Below, one piece after another: positions 33,822 to 41,303 of a stretch of DNA of 64,000 bases. Numbering within the stretch: the first letter of the stretch is position 1; each line of letters starts with the position of its first letter. The stretch lies in contig NZ_VOMB01000004.1 in the NCBI RefSeq assembly GCF_019050325.1, forward strand, positions 1 to 64,000. Direction: 5' to 3'. Below the pieces are notes generated by a model, which did no database searches, was not told where the DNA came from, and saw only the letters and a program-made list of their open reading frames with translations. This DNA comes from [Mycobacterium] fortunisiensis. GTDB lineage: Bacteria > Actinomycetota > Actinomycetes > Mycobacteriales > Mycobacteriaceae. The position numbers were made by a program, and so were the translations under genes.

Positions 33822-35290
33822 TCACCCGCCACCGCACCCGGCTCAGCCGCACCACGCTCGTCCTGCTCGTCGCGCTGGCCCTGGCCGGCACCGCAGTGGT
33901 GGTGCGCCAGACCGTGTTCCGGCCCACCATCATCACGGCCTACTTCACTTCGGCTACGGCTGTCTATCCGGGCGACGAGGTCCGCGTCGCCGGGGTGAAA
34001 GTGGGTTCGATCCGCAGCATCGAACCGGCCGGCAGTCAGGCACGGGTCACCCTCGCTGTCGACCGTGGGGTGCAGATCCCGGCCGACGCCAAGGCGATCA
34101 TCATGGCGCAGAACCTGGTGGCCGCCCGCTATGTCCAGCTGGCGCCCGCCTATGAAGATGCCGGACCGACGATGGCCAACGGTGCCCAGATCGGGGTGGA
34201 TCGCACCGCCGTGCCCGTCGAGTGGGATCAGGTCAAAGACCAGCTGACCCGGTTGGCAACCGATCTGGGACCGATCAACGGGGCGTCGGGGACCTCGCTG
34301 AGCCGGTTTGTCGACAGTGCGGCCGCGGCGATGGACGGCAACGGCGAGAAGCTGCACCAGGCGATCAGCCAGTTGTCCGGGGTAGCCCGCATTCTGGGGG
34401 AGGGCAGCGGCAATGTCGTCGACATCATCAAGAACCTGCAGGTCTTCGTCACGGCCTTGCGGGACAGCAACACCCAGATCGTGGAGTTTCAGAATCGTCT
34501 GGCCAGCGTCACCAGCGTGGTGGACGGGAGCCGCTCCGATCTGGACGGCGCCCTGACCAACCTCGCCGATGCCGTCGGCAACGTCCGCAGGTTCATCGCG
34601 GGAAGTCGTGACCAGACCGCCGAGCAACTGCAGCGGTTGACCAACGTCACCCAGAACTTGGTCGACAACAAGGTCAAGCTGGAGAACGTCCTACACGTGG
34701 CACCCAACGCGCTGGCCAACGGCTACAACATCTACAACCCCGACAGTGGCACCGCGGTGGGAGCCTTCGCGCTGTCGAACTTCGCCGACCCGGTGTCGGT
34801 GGTGTGCTCGGCGATTGCCGCGGTCAAGAATGCCACCGCGGCAGAGACATCCAAGCTGTGTTCGCAGTACCTCGGGCCGGCCCTGTCGTTGATCAACTTC
34901 AACTACCTGCCGATGCCGTTCAACGCCTATCTGCGCAAGGCGCCCAGCCCGGAGAACCTGGTGTACACCGATCCGGCCCTGGCCCCCGGTGGGGCCGGCG
35001 GGCAACCGGTGCCGCCCGAGCAGCCGCCTGCGGTGTCGGCCTACACCGGAGCCGGTGACGTACCTCCGCCGGCAGGGTGGACCGATCCCGCAGGCCCGCC
35101 CGGTGCATACGCACCCAACGGGTTACCGGCCAACCCGGCGCCGGCACTGTTCCCCGGGGCCCCGGTGCCGCCCGGTGTACCCGCTGTCGCGCCCGAGGCT
35201 GCCGAACCACCAAAGTCGCTGCAAGACATGATGCTTCCGGCTGAGGCCGGTCCACCGTCCGCACCACCGGCTCCAGGAGGCACACCATGA
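33818..35290 (+). CDS. mceD: MceD-type protein with proline-rich tail
   Basis: A 490-residue Mce protein: N-terminal anchor TTLVLLVALALAGTAVVV, MCE domain with AVYPGDEVRVAGVKVGSIRS, helical region, a C-terminal domain with a Cys pair around VVCSAIAA and KLCSQYLGP, and from about residue 385 a tail very rich in Pro, Gly and Ala (for example PPEQPPAVSAYTGAGDVPPP). Such tails occur in MceC/D/F proteins and may run through the peptidoglycan or cell wall. Start and stop both overlap neighbours by 4 nt. Role as part of the lipid-import tube is by family. Confidence 0.94.
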   Translation: MITRHRTRLSRTTLVLLVALALAGTAVVVRQTVFRPTIITAYFTSATAVYPGDEVRVAGVKVGSIRSIEPAGSQARVTLAVDRGVQIPADAKAIIMAQNLVAARYVQLAPAYEDAGPTMANGAQIGVDRTAVPVEWDQVKDQLTRLATDLGPINGASGTSLSRFVDSAAAAMDGNGEKLHQAISQLSGVARILGEGSGNVVDIIKNLQVFVTALRDSNTQIVEFQNRLASVTSVVDGSRSDLDGALTNLADAVGNVRRFIAGSRDQTAEQLQRLTNVTQNLVDNKVKLENVLHVAPNALANGYNIYNPDSGTAVGAFALSNFADPVSVVCSAIAAVKNATAAETSKLCSQYLGPALSLINFNYLPMPFNAYLRKAPSPENLVYTDPALAPGGAGGQPVPPEQPPAVSAYTGAGDVPPPAGWTDPAGPPGAYAPNGLPANPAPALFPGAPVPPGVPAVAPEAAEPPKSLQDMMLPAEAGPPSAPPAPGGTP

Positions 35291-36462
35291 CCACTCGGCG
35301 GTCGTTTGCCCGCCTGGCCGCTGTGCTTACGTCTTCGATGGTGACGTTGACCGGGTGTGCCTTTCACGGGCTGAATTCGTTGCCGCTGCCCGGCACCGTC
35401 GGCCGGGGAGGGGATTCGGTGACCTACCGCGTCGAACTGGCCAATGTCGGGACATTGGAAGCGAATTCACCAGTCATGATCGGTGATGTCATCGTCGGCA
35501 GCGTGTCCGGAATGAAGGTGCAAGGCTGGCACGCCGCCGTGCAGGTGTCGGTCAAGCCTGACGTCGTGGTCCCGGCCAACGCGGTGGCCACGGTGGGGCA
35601 GACCAGTCTGCTGGGCTCGATGCATGTCGCGCTCGACCCGCCGCTGGGACAGCAGGCGTCGGGCCGGCTGGCCCCGGGCGCCACCATCGGGCTGGACCAC
35701 AGCTCGACCTATCCGTCGACCGAGCAGACGTTGTCGTCGCTTTCAGTACTGGTCAACGGAGGCGGCCTGGGCAAGATCGGCGACCTGGTGACCGAATTCA
35801 ACGCGGCGCTCGACGGCCGCCAGGATCAGATCCGTGATCTGCTCACCCGGCTCGACAATGTGGTCGGCATGTTCGCCGACCAGCGCGATGACATCAACGC
35901 CTCGATCGGCGAGCTGAACCGGATGGCCGGCTCCCTGTCGGGGCAGCAAGACGTGATCACCAATGCGCTGCAACGGATTCCGCCGGCGCTGGACGTCCTG
36001 ATCAAGCAGCGCCCACGGATCACCACGGCACTGGAGAAATTCGGCCGGTTCAGTGACACGGCGCACCATCTCATCAACGAGACCCGCGATGATCTGCTGA
36101 CCAACCTGCGCAACCTGGAGCCGACGGTTCAGGCGCTGGCCGATGTCGGTCCGAACCTGGCCACCGTGCTGGCGTTCGCCCCGGCGTGGCCTTATCCGCA
36201 GAACTTCATCGATCGGGCAATCCGCGGTGATTACCTCAATGAGTTCATCACCTTCGACTTCACCGTTCCGCGGCTCAAGCGAGGTCTGTTCCTCGGAACC
36301 CGTTGGGGGCAGGAGGGAATGCCACTGACACCTGCGCCCGGCGACCCGTGGTACGCCAACTACACGAAGGACCCGCTGAACATGCCGCTGACACCTGCGC
36401 CGACGGCGGTGGCCACGATGCCGCCGCTGGTCGATCCTGCCCCGAGCGAAGGAGGTAACTGA
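35287..36462 (+). CDS. mceE: MceE-type lipoprotein
   Basis: A 391-residue Mce protein with a lipoprotein signal: Arg-rich N-terminus, hydrophobic stretch and lipobox LTGC at about residues 19-22, so it should be lipid-anchored like LprK or LprN. The MCE domain carries VMIGDVIVGSVSGMKVQGWH, followed by helical repeats such as QRDDINASIGELNRMAGSLS. The C-terminal part has the FIDRAIRGDYLNEF segment common to MceE. The ATG overlaps mceD (ATGA), and its stop shares one base with the mceF start. A GGAGG at 36451 lies inside its 3' end and serves mceF. Confidence 0.95.
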   Translation: MTTRRSFARLAAVLTSSMVTLTGCAFHGLNSLPLPGTVGRGGDSVTYRVELANVGTLEANSPVMIGDVIVGSVSGMKVQGWHAAVQVSVKPDVVVPANAVATVGQTSLLGSMHVALDPPLGQQASGRLAPGATIGLDHSSTYPSTEQTLSSLSVLVNGGGLGKIGDLVTEFNAALDGRQDQIRDLLTRLDNVVGMFADQRDDINASIGELNRMAGSLSGQQDVITNALQRIPPALDVLIKQRPRITTALEKFGRFSDTAHHLINETRDDLLTNLRNLEPTVQALADVGPNLATVLAFAPAWPYPQNFIDRAIRGDYLNEFITFDFTVPRLKRGLFLGTRWGQEGMPLTPAPGDPWYANYTKDPLNMPLTPAPTAVATMPPLVDPAPSEGGN

Positions 36463-38000
36463 TGCTCACCCGCTTTGTGCGAATCCAGCTGGCAATCTTC
36501 GCAGTTGCCTCGATCGTCGGGCTGGCCGTGATGGGTGTCGTCTACCTGCAGACCCCAACGCTGTTGGGTATCGGGCGGATGACGGTGACCCTGCAATTGA
36601 AGGGCACCGGCGGGCTGTATCAGTTCTCCAACGTCACCTACCGCGGTGTCCAGATCGGCAAGGTCACCGACGTCCGGCCCACCCGCGACGGAGCGCAAGC
36701 CACGCTGTCGCTGAACACTTCACCCAAGATCCCCGCCGACCTGCACGCCGCGGTGCTGAGTGTGTCGGCGGTCGGCGAGCAGTATGTGGATCTGCAACCG
36801 ATCCACGATTCCGGGCCGTATCTGCACGACGGTTCGGTGATTCCCGTCGACAACACCTCGATTCCCCAAGCCGTCGGACCGATGCTCGATCAGGTGAGTT
36901 CACTGATCGGCAGCATCCCCAAGGACAAGATCGGCCCGTTGCTCGACGAGACGTTCAAGGCGTTCAACGGCTCGGGATACGACATGGGCTCGATGCTGGA
37001 CTCATCGTCGAAGTTGATCGCCGAGGCGAACGCCGCCGCCGATCAGTCCCGCGCGCTCGTCGATGACAGCGCCCCGCTTCTCGACGGCCAGGCCTCCTCG
37101 ATCGACGCGATCGGTACCTGGGCCCGCAGTATGGCCGGTATCAGCACGCAGCTCGCGGCCAACGACCCGCAGGTGCGCACCCTGCTCAAGGACGGCCCTG
37201 GAGCTGCCGACGAAGCTTCCCGGTTGTTCAATCAGGTCAAACCGACTCTGCCGATGCTGCTGGCCAATCTGACCAGCCTGGGCCAGGTGGCGGTGACCTA
37301 CCATCCCGCCCTCGAGCAACTGTTGGTGCTCTTGCCGCCGGTGGTCTCCTCGACCCAGGCCTACGGTGCGCCCAAGAACAACCCAACCGGTATGTCGTTG
37401 GGCGACTTCACCTTGAACATCGGTGACCCACCAGCCTGCACGGTCGGGTTCCTGCCGCCGTCGGCGTGGCGGTCCCCGGAGGACACCAGCGATATCGACA
37501 CCCCCGACGGCCTGTACTGCAAACTGCCGCAGGATTCTCCGATCGGGGTGCGCGGGGCGCGTAACTATCCGTGCATGGGTAAACCCGGGAAGCGTGCCCC
37601 CACCGTCGAAATCTGTAACAGCGACGAGCCTTACCAGCCGTTGGCGATGCGTCAGCATGCGCTGGGCCCGTACCCGATCGATCCCAACCTGCTGGCCCAG
37701 GGGATAGCGCCGGATGCCCGGGTGGATCACGACGCGACCATCCATGGCCCGCTGGAGGGCACCGCGCCGCCGGCCGAGGCGCCGCCGGTCGCACCACCCG
37801 TCGAGGCGCCACCTGCCGGCGGGGGTGTGATCGCACCGAGTGCGTTCGCCCCCAACACATCTGATGGGCCGTCGGTCGCGGTCGCCAGCTACGACCCACA
37901 GACCGGCCGCTACGCGACACCGGACGGAAAGGTGTATCGGAAAGCCGATCTCGTCCCGCGCACCGGAGAGCAGACGTGGAAGGATCTCTTCTCGGTCTGA
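36462..38000 (+). CDS. mceF: MceF-type protein
   Basis: A 512-residue Mce protein, normal MceF length. Features: N-terminal anchor QLAIFAVASIVGLAVMGVV, MCE domain with YQFSNVTYRGVQIGKVTD, helical region, a cysteine-rich C-terminal domain (DPPACTVGFLPPSAWR, GLYCKLP, NYPCMG, VEICNS) and a tail with alternating Pro/Ala followed by SYDPQTGRYATPDGKVYRKADL, the usual MceF ending. It is the last mce gene. A small hairpin follows, and the next gene lies on the opposite strand, so the operon may end here, with the Mce-associated genes transcribed separately from 39 kb on. Confidence 0.95.
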   Translation: MLTRFVRIQLAIFAVASIVGLAVMGVVYLQTPTLLGIGRMTVTLQLKGTGGLYQFSNVTYRGVQIGKVTDVRPTRDGAQATLSLNTSPKIPADLHAAVLSVSAVGEQYVDLQPIHDSGPYLHDGSVIPVDNTSIPQAVGPMLDQVSSLIGSIPKDKIGPLLDETFKAFNGSGYDMGSMLDSSSKLIAEANAAADQSRALVDDSAPLLDGQASSIDAIGTWARSMAGISTQLAANDPQVRTLLKDGPGAADEASRLFNQVKPTLPMLLANLTSLGQVAVTYHPALEQLLVLLPPVVSSTQAYGAPKNNPTGMSLGDFTLNIGDPPACTVGFLPPSAWRSPEDTSDIDTPDGLYCKLPQDSPIGVRGARNYPCMGKPGKRAPTVEICNSDEPYQPLAMRQHALGPYPIDPNLLAQGIAPDARVDHDATIHGPLEGTAPPAEAPPVAPPVEAPPAGGGVIAPSAFAPNTSDGPSVAVASYDPQTGRYATPDGKVYRKADLVPRTGEQTWKDLFSV

Positions 38001-38003
38001 GCT

Positions 38004-38018
38004 CGCCGGCCCGGCGAA
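38004..38018. terminator. Short hairpin between convergent genes
   Basis: TCGCCG and CGGCGA pair with a 3-nt loop, lying between the mceF stop and the stop of the opposite-strand secreted-protein gene. A weak bidirectional terminator is possible; the stem is short. Confidence 0.35.
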
Positions 38019-38022
38019 CGGG

Positions 38023-38535
38023 TCAGTCGACCTTGACCAATTTGAACGGCATCGTGATGAACAGAACGTTGCTGCTCCCGCACGTCCCGCTGACACCGGT
38101 CGTCGAATCCTCACCCAGCAGCGTCGTCGACGTCGGGTCGGTGGCGGTGGCGTCGGCGTTGGACGGAAAGAACCGGTACACCTGCAGGCCGGGCCCGGCG
38201 GTCCCGTCGGGACACGGCTGCCAGTTGTCGACTGTTTTCTTGACGTACCAGACGCCGCTCTTCATGTAGATGGGTGCGCTCCAGCCCCAGTCGGTGTGCA
38301 CGGTGCCGGTGCACTCGGTGGGGTAGCTGCAGGTCGTGGCGATCGTCCAGGTGCCACGGATACTCGCCTCGTCGTGGAAGACATCGTTGGTCTTCGCCCA
38401 TTCTCCGTTGGAGGTGGCGACGTAGGTGCCGTTGAGTCCCCAATCCGGGGACGCGCCGGCGACCGGGCTGTTGGGTCCGTTCATCGCGACGGCGGCCAAA
38501 ACACCGGCGCCGATGACTGCCCTGGACACCCGCAT
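38023..38535 (-). CDS. Small secreted protein, mycobacterial type
   Basis: A 170-residue protein with a Sec signal peptide (VSRAVIGAGVLAAVAMNGPN, likely cut after VAGAS) and four Cys in the mature part (TTCSYPTEC, QPCPDG, GTCGSS) that probably form disulfides. The mature domain repeats short beta-strand motifs such as WTIATTCSY and MKSGVWYVKKTVDNW. I know this type only as a conserved mycobacterial secreted protein without function. AAGGAG precedes the ATG. It lies opposite in strand between mceF and the following secreted genes, which is unusual for an otherwise colinear mce region and suggests separate control. Confidence 0.75.
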   Translation of the reverse strand: MRVSRAVIGAGVLAAVAMNGPNSPVAGASPDWGLNGTYVATSNGEWAKTNDVFHDEASIRGTWTIATTCSYPTECTGTVHTDWGWSAPIYMKSGVWYVKKTVDNWQPCPDGTAGPGLQVYRFFPSNADATATDPTSTTLLGEDSTTGVSGTCGSSNVLFITMPFKLVKVD

Positions 38536-38668
38536 GATGAACTCCTTTGCACATCGCCTCCCCGGCGCTCGCCGTGGCAGCTTTCACTGTCCAACTTCAG
38601 CCGGGTTTTGACGGACAATGTCCCATCCAGCGGGCAGCGCGACGGCAGTCGGATTTTGCCGTGGCACA

Positions 38669-39061
38669 GTGTCGTTCGTGCGGGTACCGGTGGCGGCCAG
38701 GATCGGTCTGCTGAGTGTGGCGATCATGTCGGCGGTCCTGACGCCCTACCCGGCGCCGGCGAACGCGCAACCCGATATCTGTAGCGAACCCTCGTGTGTA
38801 CCAGGGATTGCCGGTGGCGCCGTACTCGGTGCGCCCTGCTCGAACACCACCCACTTCGTCTTCGGCACCACCTCGTGGGGGCGGTTGGTGTTCTGCGGGT
38901 CGCCGCGCCGATACGAGCCCCGCTACTTCCGATCGCCGCCGTTGAAAGGCATCCGTCAGGAGAACACCACGTGTACCGGATCGGAAAGCACGGTCGCCCA
39001 GGCGCCCGACGGGCTGCTCTTGAGCTGTGTGGCGGGCAGGTGGGTTCGTGGTGACACCTGA
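38669..39061 (+). CDS. Small cysteine-containing secreted protein, unknown function
   Basis: A protein of about 130 residues with a signal peptide (ARIGLLSVAIMSAVLTPYPA, probably cut after ANA) and six Cys in the mature part (DICSEPSC, APCSN, FCGS, TCTG, LSCV), suited to three disulfides. I do not recognise the family. The start is uncertain: GTG at 38669 or 38678, or the ATG at 38618. Its end overlaps the next gene start region, so the two small secreted proteins are probably cotranscribed. Position just after an mce operon suggests an envelope role. Confidence 0.6.
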   Translation: MSFVRVPVAARIGLLSVAIMSAVLTPYPAPANAQPDICSEPSCVPGIAGGAVLGAPCSNTTHFVFGTTSWGRLVFCGSPRRYEPRYFRSPPLKGIRQENTTCTGSESTVAQAPDGLLLSCVAGRWVRGDT

Positions 39062-39479
39062 CGGTCGGGTGAGCGCGCTGGTCGCCATGGCAGCAGTCGG
39101 TGCCGGGATTGCAGTAGCGGGGCCGGCGCACGCCGACGAAGCGGTGGCGCCCTATCGGGTGACCTACACCGTCAGCGTCGATCAGCCGACCAGTGCCGGC
39201 ATCTACTTCCGCGAAGTCGACCCGCCGACATGGGCGGACTACAGCCACAATCCGTATCAGTTCAGTCCCAAGGTCGATGTCGCCCTCGATCCGGGCCGGC
39301 CGTGGGTCCGCGAGGTGGCATTGGCCGACCCGATGAAATGGGCCATGGTCACCGTCACCACGGCGGGACTGGCTCCGCCGTCTGAGCGAACCCTGAGCTG
39401 CGAGTTGGCCGTGAACGGAGTCGTCGTCGACCGTGCTTCCGGGACTCAAGGGGCGTTGTGTTCCCTGCGGAGCTGGTGA
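39051..39479 (+). CDS. Small secreted protein, MmpS-like beta-sandwich
   Basis: About 142 residues with a signal peptide (VSALVAMAAVGAGIAVAGPA, likely cut after AHA) and two Cys near the end (LSCELAVNG, ALCSLRS). The strand order PYRVTYTVSVDQ, WVREVALADPMKWAMVTVTT, CELAVNGVVVDRASG recalls the soluble domain of MmpS proteins, which pair with MmpL exporters, but without the MmpS transmembrane start and without an adjacent MmpL. GTG at 39051 is the assumed start, GTG at 39069 an alternative. It overlaps the preceding secreted-protein gene by about 11 nt. Confidence 0.6.
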   Translation: MTPDGRVSALVAMAAVGAGIAVAGPAHADEAVAPYRVTYTVSVDQPTSAGIYFREVDPPTWADYSHNPYQFSPKVDVALDPGRPWVREVALADPMKWAMVTVTTAGLAPPSERTLSCELAVNGVVVDRASGTQGALCSLRSW

Positions 39480-39606
39480 GCACTCGCGGTCCGAAAACTG
39501 AGCTGCCCGATGGGTGGGAGATTGCCGCCGACGCCGATTCGGGTGGCACTACCGTGCGGCAGCAGTCATATCGGCCGTGACCGGTCGAGCCCAACCGGAG
39601 GTGCAC

Positions 39607-40146
39607 ATGCGGTTATTCAGCCGCTCCGATCAGGACGAGCCAAGCGAGAAGCGCAGGTGGCGTCCGAAACTCGTGACGGTGCTCGGTGGCGTGGCGATCC
39701 TGGTCAGCGGGGCACTGCTGGCTGCCAACGGGTACCTGGTCTGGGATCACCAGCAGGTCGACCGCGAACAGCAGCGCCGAGCGGAGTTCGCGGCCGCGGC
39801 ATCGCAAGCCGCCGTCACCTTGATGTCCATCGACAGCGCCACCGCGAAGGACAACGTGCGGCAGATCATCGACAACTCGACCGGAGGCTTCAAGGAGGAT
39901 ATCGAGTCTTCGGCCGAGGATCTCGTCAAGGCCGCACAGGACTCGAAAGCGTCGACGAAAGCCACGGCGCAGGCCGCTGCGGTGCAATCGATGGACGCCG
40001 ACACCGCGGTCGTCCTCGTCAGTTCGGCGACCACGGTGAGTAACACCGCGGGGGCGGACCAGCAGCCGCGGAACTGGCGTCTGAGCCTCACCATGGTCGA
40101 TGACGGGAGCCAGATCAAGATGTCGAAGGTGGAATTCGTCCCGTGA
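39607..40146 (+). CDS. Mce-associated membrane protein
   Basis: A 179-residue protein: charged N-terminus with RSDQDEPSEKRRWRPK, one transmembrane helix (LVTVLGGVAILVSGALLAANGYLVW, about residues 26-50), then an extracytoplasmic helical-to-beta domain with RAEFAAAASQAAVTLMSIDSA and IIDNSTGGFKEDI. This is the Mas/Mam pattern of proteins encoded after mceF, thought to stabilise the Mce complex. ATG at 39607 is chosen; a GTG two codons earlier is possible. Its stop overlaps the next gene (GTGA, 40143-40146), so the two are a coupled pair. Confidence 0.85.
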   Translation: MRLFSRSDQDEPSEKRRWRPKLVTVLGGVAILVSGALLAANGYLVWDHQQVDREQQRRAEFAAAASQAAVTLMSIDSATAKDNVRQIIDNSTGGFKEDIESSAEDLVKAAQDSKASTKATAQAAAVQSMDADTAVVLVSSATTVSNTAGADQQPRNWRLSLTMVDDGSQIKMSKVEFVP

Positions 40147-40751
40147 GCACAACGATCGCAGCAGCCGAGATCGACAACGAGTCGGACACCGAGGAAACCG
40201 TCGGTGTCGAGGCCGAACCGGACCTCGCCGAACAGCGATCCGAGGCCTCGCTGCGGTGGCCTGGCCGAATCGCACGGCGATGGCGACTGATCGCGGTGAC
40301 GGGCCTGCTGCTGGCCTCGGCGGGCTCGCTGGCGGCCCTCTATTTCGGTGTGTACCGCGTGGACCACGGGGCTGTCGCAGCGTCCACGGCAGTCGTCGAG
40401 GCGGCATCGGAAGGTTCGACGGCGATATTGTCCTATGCCCCCGACAGTTTGGATCAGGACTTCGCCACCGCCCGGTCGCGGCTGACCGGTGAGTTCCTGA
40501 CCTACTACAGCCAGTTCGCGGATCAGTTCGTGGCGCCTGCGGCCAAACAGAAAGACATCGAGGCCACCGCCTCGGTGGTTCGCGCTGCCCCGATCCGGGT
40601 GCAGTCCGACTCCGCGGAGGTACTGGTCTACCTGAACCAGGCCACGACCAGCCGTGACAACCCGCAGCCCGCTCAGGCGGCCAGTGCGGTGAAGGTCGGG
40701 CTGACGAAAGTTGACGGGAAGTGGCTGATCTCGTCGTTCGACCCGGTCTAG
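40143..40751 (+). CDS. Mce-associated membrane protein
   Basis: A 202-residue protein of the same Mas/Mam pattern as the gene before it: acidic N-terminus (EIDNESDTEETVGVEAEPDL), one transmembrane helix (about residues 45-67) and an outer domain with STAILSYAPDSLDQDFATAR and LTGEFLTYYSQFADQF. The GTG start is fixed by the 4-nt overlap. Proteins of this family occur in one to several copies after mceF and are thought to associate with the transporter in the envelope; orphan Mas proteins also exist. Convergent with the small membrane-protein gene that follows. Confidence 0.88.
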   Translation: MSTTIAAAEIDNESDTEETVGVEAEPDLAEQRSEASLRWPGRIARRWRLIAVTGLLLASAGSLAALYFGVYRVDHGAVAASTAVVEAASEGSTAILSYAPDSLDQDFATARSRLTGEFLTYYSQFADQFVAPAAKQKDIEATASVVRAAPIRVQSDSAEVLVYLNQATTSRDNPQPAQAASAVKVGLTKVDGKWLISSFDPV

Positions 40752-40769
40752 CTCAGCCTCCGAACGCGC

Positions 40770-41096
40770 CTAGTGGGTGTCGCGCTTGGGCAACAGGCTT
40801 TCGTGCGCCGAGGACGTGGCCGCCCGGACCAGCACGGCGATCACCGCCAGCGCGCCCAGCACCACGATCGGGATCGCCCACAACCGGCGCGTCGTCAGGG
40901 CCGACCCACATTTGTCGACGTACTCCTGGCCGGCCGCCGTGGCCTGCACCAGGTGGGCCGAGTATCCGGAGCCGCAGGGGATCTGCATCCCGAACTGATC
41001 GAAATCGTCCAGGTAGACCGGCAGGCTCATCACATACAGCCCGATGCCGAGGACGATGATCCCGGCTATCCCCAAGTAGATGGCGCGAAAACTCAC
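40770..41096 (-). CDS. Small conserved membrane protein
   Basis: A 108-residue protein with two transmembrane helices (about residues 5-27, IYLGIAGIIVLGIGLYVMSL, and 72-92, LWAIPIVVLGALAVIAVLV) enclosing an outer loop that has two Cys (IPCGSGYSA, DKCGSAL), probably a disulfide. I recognise no functional family beyond 'conserved mycobacterial membrane protein'. It starts at GTG 41096 and is divergent from the double-TetR gene, with a 207-nt gap holding a long inverted repeat, so the regulator may control it. Confidence 0.7.
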   Translation of the reverse strand: MSFRAIYLGIAGIIVLGIGLYVMSLPVYLDDFDQFGMQIPCGSGYSAHLVQATAAGQEYVDKCGSALTTRRLWAIPIVVLGALAVIAVLVRAATSSAHESLLPKRDTH

Positions 41097-41161
41097 GATT
41101 CCCCTTCAGGTCATGCAGACGTCGGTGTGCGTGCCTGACCAAACGGTACCGATCACCAGAT

Positions 41162-41218
41162 ATGGGCGGTGCGGTGGGCCAGCAACGCTGTGGCACTGGC
41201 AACCACCGCACCTCCCAT
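41162..41218. promoter_or_regulatory. 16-bp inverted repeat upstream of the double-TetR gene
   Basis: Arms 41162-41177 and 41203-41218 are complementary at 15 of 16 positions, separated by 25 nt; a smaller CCAG/CTGG pair lies inside the loop. The element sits between divergent genes, 86 nt before the regulator start. It may be an operator for the regulator or a structured leader of the opposite gene. Confidence 0.55.
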
Positions 41219-41269
41219 CCCGCCCCGACGCCACATATGTTAACGGCTATTCTGCGGCCAACTGCCATT

Positions 41270-41297
41270 TTGACCGGGCTGGTTCCTCCGTTATGGT
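41270..41297 (+). promoter_or_regulatory. Promoter of the double-TetR gene (leaderless)
   Basis: TTGACC (41270-41275) and TATGGT (41292-41297) with a 16-nt spacer match the sigma-70-type consensus. The -10 box ends 6 nt before the ATG at 41304, so the transcript should start at or near the initiation codon. Confidence 0.55.
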
Positions 41298-41303
41298 GAC
41301 GGA

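Noticed and set aside
28891..38000. Assigning the operon to mce1, mce2, mce3, mce4 or mce5
   Set aside because: Protein lengths and motifs are compatible with more than one; only alignment and phylogeny would settle it.
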